A stretch of 64,000 bases of DNA from Limnothrix sp. FACHB-406 (GTDB taxonomy: Bacteria; Cyanobacteriota; Cyanobacteriia; CACIAM-69d): contig NZ_JACJSP010000002.1 of NCBI RefSeq assembly GCF_014698235.1, forward strand, positions 352,773-416,772, written 5' to 3'. Below, piece after piece: positions 1 to 8,990 of the stretch. How positions within the stretch are numbered: position 1 is the stretch's first letter; the number at the start of each line of letters is the position of its first letter. A program made the position numbers and the translations under genes. The notes under the pieces were generated by a model. That model worked only from the letters and a program-made list of their open reading frames with translations. It was not told the origin of the DNA and searched no databases.

Positions 1-87
1 CTGCACGTCGTCTACATAGACCTTGGGTTCAACGGCGAAGTTGTTCAAACGACCCAGTTCTTCCGTGGTGTAGCCGCGTTGCGTCAT
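1..87 (-). CDS. hli: High-light-inducible protein (Hli/SCP), N-terminal part only
   Basis: The visible 29 residues begin MTQRGYTTEELGRLNNFAVE and continue to a PKVYVDD stretch, the conserved N-terminus of cyanobacterial Hli (small CAB-like) proteins. The membrane helix with the chlorophyll-binding motif lies outside the window. Known role of the family: one-helix thylakoid proteins that bind chlorophyll and carotenoid and protect photosystem assembly under excess light. The ATG at 85-87 is followed upstream by an HLR1-like element at 112-127, which supports the assignment. Partial because of the window edge. Confidence 0.82.
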   Translation of the reverse strand, partial: MTQRGYTTEELGRLNNFAVEPKVYVDDVQ

Positions 88-111
88 GGTGGTTGCTCTC
101 GGTTGGGGTGC

Positions 112-127
112 TGTAAACAATTGTAAC
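112..127 (-). promoter_or_regulatory. HLR1-type RpaB binding element upstream of hli
   Basis: Read on the minus strand, the 16 bases are GTTACAATTGTTTACA, two (G/T)TTACA hexamers separated by four bases, matching the HLR1 consensus. HLR1 is the established target of the response regulator RpaB at high-light genes. It lies 24 bases before the hli start codon, so it would sit at or near the core promoter, where RpaB is known to repress in low light (inference, because the start site is unknown). The rest of the 88-399 interval shows no other clear signal apart from a looser hexamer pair. Confidence 0.65.
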
Positions 128-141
128 TGCTTTTTAAGAAA

Positions 142-159
142 TGTAAAGAGGTTTGTAAC
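142..159 (-). promoter_or_regulatory. Second, relaxed HLR1-like hexamer pair
   Basis: Minus-strand GTTACA and TTTACA hexamers occur again, but with a six-base spacer instead of four. Its closeness to the canonical element suggests a weak second RpaB contact or chance in an AT-rich promoter. Confidence 0.3.
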
Positions 160-399
160 TCGTTTTTAACTCAGGGGCTGCCCGATCGCCCCGTGATCCC
201 AAATACCAACGCAAAACTGCCCGATCGCCCTCGGCCACCCATGCCACAATAGTCACTGGTTTTGCCGGATCGTGACGATTACTCTGGGGCCGTTTGTTGG
301 CTGCATCCGTCACTGGCTGCATTCCCCGCCACCAGCCCCAGCCCGATCGCCCGGCCAGACAACTTTTGAACGTCCTGTCTTGTAACACAGGCTTGTGCG

Positions 400-2457
400 A
401 TGGAACCGCTTTACGAGTATGCGTGGCTCGTGCCGGTCTTGCCGTTGCTTGGTGCAGCGCTGGTCGGCCTGGGTCTGATTTCCTTTAACCAATTCACCAA
501 CAAGCTGCGGCAAATTAACGCGATCGTCATCCTCACCACGATCGGTGGGGCCATGACCATGGCCTTTGCCCTGTTTTGGAGCCAACTCAACGGCCACGAA
601 GCCTTCGCCCGCAGCATCGAATGGGCAGCCGCCGGAGACTTCCACATCACGATGGGCTACACGATCGACCACCTGAGCGCCCTGATGTTGGTGATTGTCA
701 CCACCGTGGCGTTCTTGGTGATGATCTACACCGATGGCTACATGGCCCATGATCCGAGCTATGTGCGGTTCTATGCCTACCTCAGCCTGTTCAGCTCCTC
801 GATGCTGGGCCTGGTGATCAGCCCCAACCTGGTTCAGATCTATGTGTTCTGGGAACTGGTGGGGATGTGCTCCTATTTGCTGATCGGCTTTTGGTTCGAT
901 CGCAAACCCGCCGCCGAAGCCTGCCAAAAGGCCTTCGTGACCAACCGGGTGGGTGACTTTGGCCTGTTGTTGGGGCTGTTGGCGCTCTACTGGTGTACCG
1001 GCAGCTTTGACTTCAACGTGATGGGCGATCGCCTGCAAGAGCTGGTGTCTTCCGGCTCCCTGAGCGCGGGCGTGGCCAGCCTGTTTTGCATCCTCGTATT
1101 CCTCGGCCCCGTCGCCAAGTCTGCCCAATTCCCGTTGCATGTCTGGCTACCGGACGCAATGGAAGGCCCCACGCCGATTTCTGCCCTGATCCACGCGGCA
1201 ACGATGGTGGCGGCGGGTGTGTTCCTGATTGCTCGGATGATTCCGGTGTTTGAAGGGCTGCCCGACGTGATGACCGTGATCGCCTGGACGGGTGGTTTCA
1301 CGGCCCTGCTGGGCGCTTCGATCGCGATCACCCAAAACGACATCAAAAAAGGCCTCGCCTACTCCACCATGTCCCAGTTGGGCTACATGGTGATGGCCAT
1401 GGGCGTTGGCGCATCCAGCGCCGGGATGTTCCACCTAATGACCCACGCCTACTTCAAGGCGATGCTGTTCCTCGGTTCCGGCTCCGTGATCCACGGGATG
1501 GAAGCGGTGGTGGGCCACAACGCCGTGTTGGCGCAGGATATGCGCTTGATGGGCGGTTTGCGGAAATATATGCCGATTACGGCGGGCACGTTCTTTATTG
1601 GAACGCTGGCCATTTGCGGAATTCCGCCCTTTGCCGGGTTCTGGTCGAAGGATGAAATTCTGGGTCTGACCTTTGAGGCCAACCCTGCTCTCTGGGCGAT
1701 CGCCTGGGTCACGGCCGGTGTGACCGCGTTCTACATGTTCCGGATGTACTTCAACACCTTTGAAGGCGAATTCCGGGGCAATGACAAGGCGATCCAAGAA
1801 CAACTGCTGGCGGCGGCCGCTGTGCCCGTGCCCGTGGAAGTGGCCCCGAACTTCGGGCCCGGCGCGATGGATCCCAAGGAACTGAGCCACGACCACGACC
1901 ATCACCACGCCCACGAGCCGCACGAGTCGCCCACCACGATGGTGTTGCCTCTGGTGGTGTTGGCGATTCCCTCGATGCTGATTGGGTTGCTGGGTGTGCC
2001 CTGGAACAACTTGTTTGAGCATTTCCTGGAGTCGCCCCACGCCGCCGAGCACGCGGAGCACGCCTTTAACCTCACCGAGTTTTTGGTGATGGGCGGCAAC
2101 TCCGTGGGCATTGCGCTGATCGGGATTACCTTGGCTTCCTTGATGTATTTCAAGAAGTCGATCGACCCCAGCGCGATCGCCCAAAAGATTCCCTTCTTCT
2201 ATCGCCTGTCCCTGAACAAGTGGTACTTCGATGAAATCTACGATCGACTGTTTGTCCAAGGCAGCCGCCGCCTGGCCCGCCAGGTGATGGAAGTGGATTT
2301 CCGAATCGTCGATGGCGCGGTGAACCTGACCGGTTTCGTCACCCTGATTTCCGGCGAAGGTCTGAAGTACTTCGAGAACGGTCGCGCCCAGTTCTATGCG
2401 TTGATCGTGTTTGCGGCGGTTTTGGGCTTCGTGGTGCTATCGGGCATCACGGGCTAG
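400..2457 (+). CDS. ndhF: NAD(P)H-quinone oxidoreductase subunit 5 (NdhF1 type)
   Basis: 685 residues, the usual length of NdhF1. It is the distal proton-pumping membrane subunit of the thylakoid NDH-1 complex, which carries cyclic and respiratory electron flow from ferredoxin to plastoquinone. The start MEPLYEYAWLVPVLPLLGA is characteristic. Many hydrophobic helices follow, with the conserved region FPLHVWLPDAMEGPTPISAL around residues 245-265 and a C-terminal lateral-helix segment. A His-rich loop (HDHDHHHAHEPHES) lies near residue 498, as in other cyanobacterial NdhF1 proteins. ATG start chosen for the family N-terminus. A strong terminator follows. Confidence 0.95.
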   Translation: MEPLYEYAWLVPVLPLLGAALVGLGLISFNQFTNKLRQINAIVILTTIGGAMTMAFALFWSQLNGHEAFARSIEWAAAGDFHITMGYTIDHLSALMLVIVTTVAFLVMIYTDGYMAHDPSYVRFYAYLSLFSSSMLGLVISPNLVQIYVFWELVGMCSYLLIGFWFDRKPAAEACQKAFVTNRVGDFGLLLGLLALYWCTGSFDFNVMGDRLQELVSSGSLSAGVASLFCILVFLGPVAKSAQFPLHVWLPDAMEGPTPISALIHAATMVAAGVFLIARMIPVFEGLPDVMTVIAWTGGFTALLGASIAITQNDIKKGLAYSTMSQLGYMVMAMGVGASSAGMFHLMTHAYFKAMLFLGSGSVIHGMEAVVGHNAVLAQDMRLMGGLRKYMPITAGTFFIGTLAICGIPPFAGFWSKDEILGLTFEANPALWAIAWVTAGVTAFYMFRMYFNTFEGEFRGNDKAIQEQLLAAAAVPVPVEVAPNFGPGAMDPKELSHDHDHHHAHEPHESPTTMVLPLVVLAIPSMLIGLLGVPWNNLFEHFLESPHAAEHAEHAFNLTEFLVMGGNSVGIALIGITLASLMYFKKSIDPSAIAQKIPFFYRLSLNKWYFDEIYDRLFVQGSRRLARQVMEVDFRIVDGAVNLTGFVTLISGEGLKYFENGRAQFYALIVFAAVLGFVVLSGITG

Positions 2458-2548
2458 CGGTCTTTTGCTTTGTGGTGCTCTCGGGTATCACCCATTAACA
2501 ACTGAATTGACGGTTGAACGACCTGTTGAATTGCCGGTCAATTCATCA

Positions 2549-2584
2549 CCCCCTGAACTGGTTCCTGGTTCAGGGGGTTTTTTG
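2549..2584 (+). terminator. Rho-independent terminator after ndhF
   Basis: A perfect 10-bp stem (CCCCCTGAAC at 2549-2558 pairing with GTTCAGGGGG at 2568-2577) with a nine-base loop is followed directly by a run of seven T. It lies about 90 bases after the ndhF stop. Confidence 0.88.
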
Positions 2585-3169
2585 TTGAGCGATCCAAACC
2601 CTTGAACTCAGCCTGATAGAAATTCCAGTGTCCCCACGTAGAGCTAGGGAATTTTCCCCAAACCCATGACAGCCAACAAAGCTTGATTGTTGAACTGTTA
2701 GTGGCTAATGGTGAAGTATTTGGGGGGGAGGGCTGACAACACTCTACCGATAGTGAATCTGAATTTGCTAGACTCGGAATATGTTCATACTTAAGTGTTA
2801 TTAAGTGCCTTTTTTTACACCAATTTGCTGGTGCTCGTGGTTGCCCCCTGGTTGTCATCACAAACCTTCGCGACTGATGAGCCAGAATTGGCAGAACTTG
2901 TCAGGAATTGGCGCTGACCAATGCAAATCCCTACTGAATTGATGTTGATTAAGTTGCTCAACTGTAATCATCAAGCAGCGGCCCTCAACAGCGATCACAC
3001 AGCTATCACTGAGACTGATGGCTGCGATTTCAGTGAGTGAAGGTTCCGGGCTAATGCGGCAGGTTGGTGATCAGTTTGGAATGAGCAATTTCCAACATTC
3101 AACCCCATTTAACGTATTGTTTCTGTTTCATTGCATCTACAACCGATGGGTTTTCGGCACAACTCCACC
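2585..3169. other. Intergenic region, no gene seen
   Basis: About 585 bases between the ndhF terminator and the next gene. Composition is more AT-rich than the neighbouring genes, and open frames on both strands are short and without recognisable protein features. It probably holds the promoter of the downstream gene; I see no clear box. Confidence 0.5.
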
Positions 3170-4786
3170 ATGGACGCTCTCCTGCCCTCCTCTCCTCTTT
3201 CTGCCATGAGCGATCGATCTGCCAGCCGCCATCAGTCCGATTCTCAGGGACTGGGAGCTTCGCCTGCGCCCAAGGGTGAACTTCCAAGCCGTTTAACGGT
3301 TCCGCAAATTCAAGACATTATTTTTCAACACCTGATTCGATCGGTGCAGAATCTTTCGCCGGAGGAAGTTCTGCACGAATTTTGCTGCTTGTTTATCAAC
3401 TGCTGTGACACAACCGATAGCAAGCCTTTACATGCTTTATATCAACTGGTTTTTCTCAATAATCAAGAGGCCTTTCAAACTACTCTCAAGCGGTCTTGCT
3501 ACATCTTGATTAATAACTGGGCTAGTCGTCGGAATGAGGCTTTTATTTATCGCCTGATTGCGATGTTTGAGCATTCCCATGAACATAGTGATAGCGCGTC
3601 CTTGTCGTTGAATCGGGTGCGCCAGTGGGTTGCGGATTTCATTAGTAGTAATGACTATGATGAGCTAAAACTTTTCATTGCGCGTCACGAACTGGATCAC
3701 TCCCAAGCTTCTGACCAAAGCCAGTCGGAAATGACGGCCACGCGCACTCGATTACAGTCCGATCAGATCACGGAAACTGCCATTGCGCCCGAGGAGCAGC
3801 ATTGGAGCAGTCGTTATGTGGGACAACTATTGGTGGCTCAATCGGTGGATCCCAACAATCCCTTGGAGCAACGGGAAGCGGCGGCGGCCTATGCGCGACA
3901 GTGGCGGGAGCGTTTTAAGTTTGATTTGGCGATGTATATGGCCAAGTCTCAATCGAGCCGGAGCGATCGAGAGCGCCTGAAAAATCCAACCAATTTGGGT
4001 GATCAGGTGCTCAAAATTGTGAAGTCAATTGTTTTGCGGACGGGAAAATATAGCTACTCCAGTTTGGCCAATTTGTTTTTGCAACAAACGGAAGGGCTGA
4101 GGTATCACGGCTATAAAAAAAGTCTGCTGAAATACATCATCTTGGAAAGTACCCAAGATCACATGACGAAGGTGGTTCGCCAAAAGTTACAAGACAAGTT
4201 AGCGAGCTTGCTGGCGGAACATCATGATGAGGTGATTACGGAAGATTTGCAGGCGGAGACCTGCCGCCACTTAATTCAGTTTCTGACGACGGAAGATTTG
4301 CATAATCCCTCGCGGCTTTTTCTGCTCATTTTGTCGAATGGCAGTGCGTTAACGCTGACCATTTTTCTGTTGAAGTTGGTTTTGATTGCCCCCAGCACCC
4401 GATCGCACTTGGATTTGTGTATTGCGCGATTGGTGAAATATTACGAACAGTTTGATGAGGAAAAATGTCGCTGGGCCATTTATTTCTTTGACATTTTCAA
4501 TGTGACGTTTGCAATTTACACGGAAAATGTCCAGTACAACCTGGTTTCGATCGATGGGCCGGAGCCATTACCCTTGGCCCCGGAAACCACCCAGAAGGAA
4601 GATCGGGTGGTGTTCGAAGGGTTGTATGACAATGAGTTGCGCCGCAGCCTGCGATCGGCCCAGTTAGATCGCTATCGGCTGTTTTTGCAAATGGCTCCCC
4701 ATGCTCAGTTGCCGTCCACGGGGGATTTGTTGGAAACGGATCCGGTGCTCGCGGATTCGCTGATTGCCGATGGGCCCGATCACTAG
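3170..4786 (+). CDS. Conserved-looking hypothetical protein, mostly alpha-helical
   Basis: I do not recognise this protein. From the ATG at 3170 it has 538 residues. A short Ser/Pro-rich N-terminus is followed by a long soluble, probably helical body starting near RLTVPQIQDIIFQHLIRSVQ. There is no signal peptide, membrane segment or catalytic motif. The frame is also open upstream to a TTG at 3131, and an ATG at 3206 (MSDRSAS) is an alternative; none has a clear ribosome binding site. It stands alone on the plus strand and its stop codon overlaps that of hisZ. Codon use resembles the neighbours, so it is a real gene of unknown function. Confidence 0.75.
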   Translation: MDALLPSSPLSAMSDRSASRHQSDSQGLGASPAPKGELPSRLTVPQIQDIIFQHLIRSVQNLSPEEVLHEFCCLFINCCDTTDSKPLHALYQLVFLNNQEAFQTTLKRSCYILINNWASRRNEAFIYRLIAMFEHSHEHSDSASLSLNRVRQWVADFISSNDYDELKLFIARHELDHSQASDQSQSEMTATRTRLQSDQITETAIAPEEQHWSSRYVGQLLVAQSVDPNNPLEQREAAAAYARQWRERFKFDLAMYMAKSQSSRSDRERLKNPTNLGDQVLKIVKSIVLRTGKYSYSSLANLFLQQTEGLRYHGYKKSLLKYIILESTQDHMTKVVRQKLQDKLASLLAEHHDEVITEDLQAETCRHLIQFLTTEDLHNPSRLFLLILSNGSALTLTIFLLKLVLIAPSTRSHLDLCIARLVKYYEQFDEEKCRWAIYFFDIFNVTFAIYTENVQYNLVSIDGPEPLPLAPETTQKEDRVVFEGLYDNELRRSLRSAQLDRYRLFLQMAPHAQLPSTGDLLETDPVLADSLIADGPDH

Positions 4787-6042
4787 GGGGCTTCAGGCCC
4801 TTTGCGTTTGGTGATCGTTTCCGTTTCGATCGAGCCGTCCTCTTGCACCCAAGCCAGCCGCCCGATGCGACGGGCCCGGGCGCGATCGCGGGCCGACTCC
4901 CGCGTCACGGTGGCTTGCAAGTCCAATTCCACCCGAATCAAGCTGGGGGCTTCCGTGCGCAGACGACGGGCATAGACAAAGGCCGCGGCCCGGGCGCGCG
5001 GCCCCGCTGGAACCACTAACCAGTCACTGGCGGGCAGTTGATTGGGCAGGCGCTCTCCGCTGGAAAGGACGCGGTGCAAAGGTTCCAGGTTTAAGCAAAA
5101 GCCAATGCCGGGATAGCTGTTGCCGTCGGGGTCGTATAGGCCCAGCAGTTGATCGTAGCGCCCCCCTTGGCCGAGGATTTCGTGACCGGTGTCGGCGCTG
5201 CTGATCGCTTCAAAGACGATGCCAGTGTAGTAGTCAAAGGTTTGAATGAGGCTCAGATCCAGGACGATCGGCAGGGTTTGTTCGGTGGCTCGACCGTAAT
5301 CTTGCAGCAGGTCAACGGTGGTTTTGAGCCGATCGAGCATGGCTTGCTGGTCGGGGGTTAAGTCCAGTTGGCCCACCTGTTGAATCACGTCCATGGGGCG
5401 GCCGCGCAGATCAAACAAAATCAAAGCCCGATCGCGCAGGGCGGGGTCAAGGGGCATGGCTTCGATGGCCAGGCGATCAAGCCGCGCCATGGCTGAACGC
5501 ACCCGATCTCGCCAGGGTTGGGGGAAGGGTTCCAGGAGCGATCGGGTTAAGCCCGCCTCACTCAAAAGCAAATGCCAATCGGCCACGCCCGATCGCTCCA
5601 GGCAGTCCGTCAGCAGCAACAGCACCTCCACATCAGCCGCCACGCCCCCAACACCCAACAGCTCCACCCCCGATTGGAAAAACTCCTGCTGGCGGCTGGC
5701 GCTGCCCTTGGGGGGCTTGCGAAACACATTGGCGCTGTAGCAAAGGCGCTGGGGGTGAGTCACGCCGGCCATGCGGGTAACGGCGGCCCGGGCGATCGAA
5801 GCCGTCAGCTCCGGCCGCAGCCCCAGATCCTCACTTTCGCTGTCATAGATTTGAATCACCTTGTCCCGGCGCACCGAACCGCCCGCCACCAATGCATCGA
5901 CCCGTTCCAGGGTGGACGTGACAATCCACTGATAGCCCCAGCGCTGAAACACATCTTGCAGCTTGGTTTCGATCCAATGCTTCTGGGCCACATCAAGGGG
6001 CAACAGATCGCGCGCGCCGGTCGGGGGTTGGTGAATTGCCAT
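4783..6042 (-). CDS. hisZ: ATP phosphoribosyltransferase regulatory subunit
   Basis: 419 residues with the class II aminoacyl-tRNA synthetase-like fold of HisZ: the PTGARDLLPLD opening, the motif-2-like region LRPELTASIARAAVTRM near residue 77, and the FDYYTGIVFEA and GGRYDQLLGLY motifs of the HisS/HisZ family. HisZ has no tRNA charging role; it partners the short HisG to catalyse and regulate the first step of histidine synthesis. It lacks the HisRS C-terminal anticodon domain, which favours HisZ over HisS. Last gene of a minus-strand run, 47 bp after the J-domain gene. Confidence 0.92.
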   Translation of the reverse strand: MAIHQPPTGARDLLPLDVAQKHWIETKLQDVFQRWGYQWIVTSTLERVDALVAGGSVRRDKVIQIYDSESEDLGLRPELTASIARAAVTRMAGVTHPQRLCYSANVFRKPPKGSASRQQEFFQSGVELLGVGGVAADVEVLLLLTDCLERSGVADWHLLLSEAGLTRSLLEPFPQPWRDRVRSAMARLDRLAIEAMPLDPALRDRALILFDLRGRPMDVIQQVGQLDLTPDQQAMLDRLKTTVDLLQDYGRATEQTLPIVLDLSLIQTFDYYTGIVFEAISSADTGHEILGQGGRYDQLLGLYDPDGNSYPGIGFCLNLEPLHRVLSSGERLPNQLPASDWLVVPAGPRARAAAFVYARRLRTEAPSLIRVELDLQATVTRESARDRARARRIGRLAWVQEDGSIETETITKRKGPEAP

Positions 6043-6089
6043 GGTGTCAGGGGGGAAACGAAATCGATCGGGCAGTGAACATCGGCCCC

Positions 6090-7070
6090 CTACTTCTTAC
6101 GGCCAAACAGGCCCCCAAACAACCCACCGCCGGGTTTATCTTTGCCGCCCCCGATCGTTTTGGGCTGTGGTTTGTTGGGTTTGGCGGTTTGGCCCGTGGC
6201 TTGGCCCGTGGCTTGGCCGCCCGTGGCGCGATCGAGTTCCTGCTTAGCGGCCAGGGCGATCGCATTGCGCGGATCAATCGCCAACGCCCGTGTCAAATGC
6301 ACCTTGGCCAAGGTTCCTTGCTTTTGAGCCAAATACACCTTGCCCAACCAGGCATGGCAATCGGCATTGTTCCCATCAATCTTCAGCGCATCCTTCAACT
6401 CCTGCATCGCCATCGCAAATTGGCCCTTTGCGGTTAATTCCTCCGCCCGTTGCAAAGCCCGCACCACAAACTGCGTATTGCTGGCGGCCCCTTCTCGGGC
6501 CCCCGTGGTTTCCCCGCCGCTGGTGGGAGGGGATGCTGGTCGCTGGGCCGGCGGCGGGGGAGCAGCGGCCGGACGCGCTGGGCTGGCGCTGCCCGATGTG
6601 GTTTTGAGCAGGTAAACCAAATTCAGTTCGCTAATTTCGGCAATCCGGTTCAGCACCTGTTCCAAATCGTCGTATTGGTTGGCCGTGAGGGTTTGTAACG
6701 CCTTGAGATAAGTACCCTGTACATTGGCAGCCTGACTTAGCTCGCGGGCCAGGGCCCCTTGGATGGCCACCTTGTTGGCCTGCTGGGGCAAGCGGCTATG
6801 CAACGTGCGCAACACGGCCTCGTAATCTGCCCGCTTGGCATCGTTGGAGAGGGTAGCGTAGGCGGGGTTCACCAGCCGCGACATCAGTTGCTGGGCATAG
6901 GCTTTGCCCTGAGCATTGGCAGCGGAGCAGGTGTCGGGATGCAGTCGGGGGGCAATTTGTAAAAACCGCTTGCGCACGGTTTTGGGATCTGTCCCCAACG
7001 GAATGCCCAGGATGGCATAGTGATCCGTCACATCGTGACCAAAAAGCCCTCGTTGAATCTCGAATGACAT
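6090..7070 (-). CDS. DnaJ-like J-domain protein with C-terminal TPR
   Basis: 326 residues. The J domain occupies about residues 15-85 and has the HPD signature at 44-46 (RLHPDTCS), which in this family stimulates the ATPase of DnaK. A middle helical part leads to a Pro/Ala-rich linker (about 160-185) and then a TPR-like region (about 200-285: AEELTAKGQFAMAMQELKDA, CHAWLGKVYLAQKQGTLAKV). The tail has a short tandem repeat GQATGQATGQT and a Gly/Lys-rich end GGLFGGLFGRKK. There is no zinc-finger or substrate domain of true DnaJ, so it is a specialised co-chaperone; its client is unknown. Confidence 0.82.
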   Translation of the reverse strand: MSFEIQRGLFGHDVTDHYAILGIPLGTDPKTVRKRFLQIAPRLHPDTCSAANAQGKAYAQQLMSRLVNPAYATLSNDAKRADYEAVLRTLHSRLPQQANKVAIQGALARELSQAANVQGTYLKALQTLTANQYDDLEQVLNRIAEISELNLVYLLKTTSGSASPARPAAAPPPPAQRPASPPTSGGETTGAREGAASNTQFVVRALQRAEELTAKGQFAMAMQELKDALKIDGNNADCHAWLGKVYLAQKQGTLAKVHLTRALAIDPRNAIALAAKQELDRATGGQATGQATGQTAKPNKPQPKTIGGGKDKPGGGLFGGLFGRKK

Positions 7071-7349
7071 AGCGCGCCGCCGGTGCTGTGAGTCGCTAAA
7101 GGGGGATGGGAGCAGGAGAAGTAGACGAGACAGGGGCAGAGCCTGGCCGGATAGAGCCGGGCTGAATGCCGTTGGGATGGATGCAGCCTGAGGGGCAATC
7201 GGAAAGATCGCCGTTGAATTGCTATTTGGTTAATCGCTATCTAGTAGTGTATCGGGTTCCTGGGTTGACCATGGTGATCAGTGACTATGGTGATCTGGGT
7301 TGCGGGTGGGGACTGAGGAATCTGGCGGTTGATTAACCCCCAATGGGCC

Positions 7350-8210
7350 CTATTGACCAACTTTCGGCCAGGTGGCAGGGGGCTGGTGCCACAGGTCAAG
7401 CTTGGGAACCGTTGCCAGGGCCGCACAGAGTTGATCATGTAGGTGGCCGTTGGTGGCCACGAGTCGGCCGCTGCTGGGATTGACGGGGCTGCCATCGTAG
7501 GCGCTGACTTGGCCGCCAGCCTCTTGCACTAACACGATGCCGGCGGCAATGTCCCAGAGGGAGAGGCCCCGTTCCCAATAGCCATCCAACCGCCCACAGG
7601 CCACATAGGCCAGGTCGATCGAGGCGGATCCGCCGCGTCGTACCCCTTGGGTTAAGTGGGTGAGGTAGCAGAATTCAGGATAGTTGGTGTCGTTGGTGTC
7701 GCGGCGATCGTAGGCAAAACCGGTCACCAATAGGCTGCGGCTTAGTTGATCGGTGCGTGATACCCGCATTGGGATCCGATCGCGCGTGGCCCCGAGTCCT
7801 TTGGCCGCTCTAAACAGTTCCCCGCGCTCGGGATCGGCCACGACCCCAACGATCGGTTGACCCTGAAAGAGCAGCCCGATCGAAACGGCAAAAAATGGGT
7901 ATTGGTGAGCAAAATTGGTGGTTCCATCCAGGGGATCAATCGCCCAAAGATAGTCACTGTTTTGGGTTCCCCCGATCGCCCCGGACTCTTCCGCCAAAAT
8001 GGGAATTTGCGGACAGTGGCGACTCAGTACCTCAATGGTGGCGGTTTCCGAGGCGCGATCGGCCGCAGTCACCAGGTCGCCCGATCGCCCCTTTTCCTCG
8101 GCCTCAATTTTGCCCAAAAACGATCGCACCACTGCCGCTCCGGCCAGGGCCGCTTCCGTGGCAATTTCCAGCAGTCGTTGCAACGTTGCCTGATCCGGTA
8201 ACTGACTCAT
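7350..8210 (-). CDS. Inositol monophosphatase family protein
   Basis: 286 residues. The Mg-dependent phosphatase signatures are present: EE at about 75 (ILAEESGA), the block WAIDPLDGTTNFAHQYP with D92 and D95, and the C-terminal metal ligand region WDIAAGIVLVQEAGG. These are the residues of the IMPase/SuhB superfamily, which hydrolyses inositol-1-phosphate or related sugar phosphates. Substrate cannot be told from sequence; cyanobacterial members act on inositol phosphate, histidinol phosphate or 3'-phosphoadenosine phosphates. Third in the minus-strand run, 75 bp after the SNase-like gene. Confidence 0.9.
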   Translation of the reverse strand: MSQLPDQATLQRLLEIATEAALAGAAVVRSFLGKIEAEEKGRSGDLVTAADRASETATIEVLSRHCPQIPILAEESGAIGGTQNSDYLWAIDPLDGTTNFAHQYPFFAVSIGLLFQGQPIVGVVADPERGELFRAAKGLGATRDRIPMRVSRTDQLSRSLLVTGFAYDRRDTNDTNYPEFCYLTHLTQGVRRGGSASIDLAYVACGRLDGYWERGLSLWDIAAGIVLVQEAGGQVSAYDGSPVNPSSGRLVATNGHLHDQLCAALATVPKLDLWHQPPATWPKVGQ

Positions 8211-8285
8211 GCTTCAATCCGACGTTGTTTAAGGTTATGCATCCTGCAAAAGCTGTTGATTAACCTCGCAGTCTGTTTCCGCCAG

Positions 8286-8990
8286 TTAGGAGGGGTTTTG
8301 GCGACGGAATTCGCTGGGCCGCAACCGCATGGGCGATCGGGGATCCCAAACACCCAACTCCAAAATCCGCGCATATTCCTGGGCGTAGAAAATGCGGCGA
8401 TCGTACTTCAGCAGTCCCGATCGACTGGCCGGAACCGCATAGCCCGCCTTGGTCAGTTGCTCATTCACAAGCTGCCCATCCCGCCAAACATAGGCCAAGA
8501 GCCGACCGAGGCGATCGCGTGCTTCCCCGGACTCAAATTCCAACCAAACCGTTTGCCCCGCCACCAACTCCATCAGGGTTTGTTGGGCCTTAATCCCCCA
8601 GGGCTGTTGGCGCAAGTCCGGAGCATCAATGCCCAGAAGGCGGACGGTTTCCAGCCGCTTGGCATCGGCTCCCGTGCCGCGCACCTCCAGGGTGTTACCG
8701 CTGGGCACGCGGTTCACCACCACCTGCACCCCGGTGAGGGCCGAATTGCCACAACCGGTGAGCAACCCCAGGATCAGGCCAAGGGCGATCGCCCTTGGCC
8801 AAGGCTGGCTGCGAATGACTTGCGGGAGTGGCCCGGTGCGGGGTTGAGTGGGTATGTTGGCGAGCTGTTTGGGGCTGGTGGCTGTCCCGATGCGTGGGAT
8901 TGCTGATGGGGTCGCGAATGGGCTGGTTGATGGGGTGCTCGATCGCCCTTGGGGCAATGGTTGACCCCGATCCAATGGCTTAATCTTCAT
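8286..8990 (-). CDS. Staphylococcal-nuclease-like (thermonuclease) lipoprotein
   Basis: 234 residues from the ATG at 8988-8990. Residues about 66-80 form a hydrophobic segment ending in a lipobox LLTGC, with Cys80 as the likely lipidated residue. The SNase/TNase domain follows: VRLLGIDAPD, VWLEFESGEARDRLGRLLAY, GQLVNEQLTKAGYA. The family cuts DNA and RNA with Ca2+ outside the cytoplasm. The two catalytic arginines are visible (VRLL and LGRLL), but the catalytic glutamate of GIDxPE is Asp here. The 65-residue stretch before the signal-like segment is unusually long; no better start codon is evident. The start overlaps the ferredoxin stop by 11 bp. Confidence 0.78.
   Translation of the reverse strand: MKIKPLDRGQPLPQGRSSTPSTSPFATPSAIPRIGTATSPKQLANIPTQPRTGPLPQVIRSQPWPRAIALGLILGLLTGCGNSALTGVQVVVNRVPSGNTLEVRGTGADAKRLETVRLLGIDAPDLRQQPWGIKAQQTLMELVAGQTVWLEFESGEARDRLGRLLAYVWRDGQLVNEQLTKAGYAVPASRSGLLKYDRRIFYAQEYARILELGVWDPRSPMRLRPSEFRRQNPS

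Noticed and set aside
310..2259. Two long minus-strand frames opposite ndhF
   Set aside because: Low-complexity His/Gln/Gly-rich translations caused by ndhF codon bias; no ribosome binding sites.
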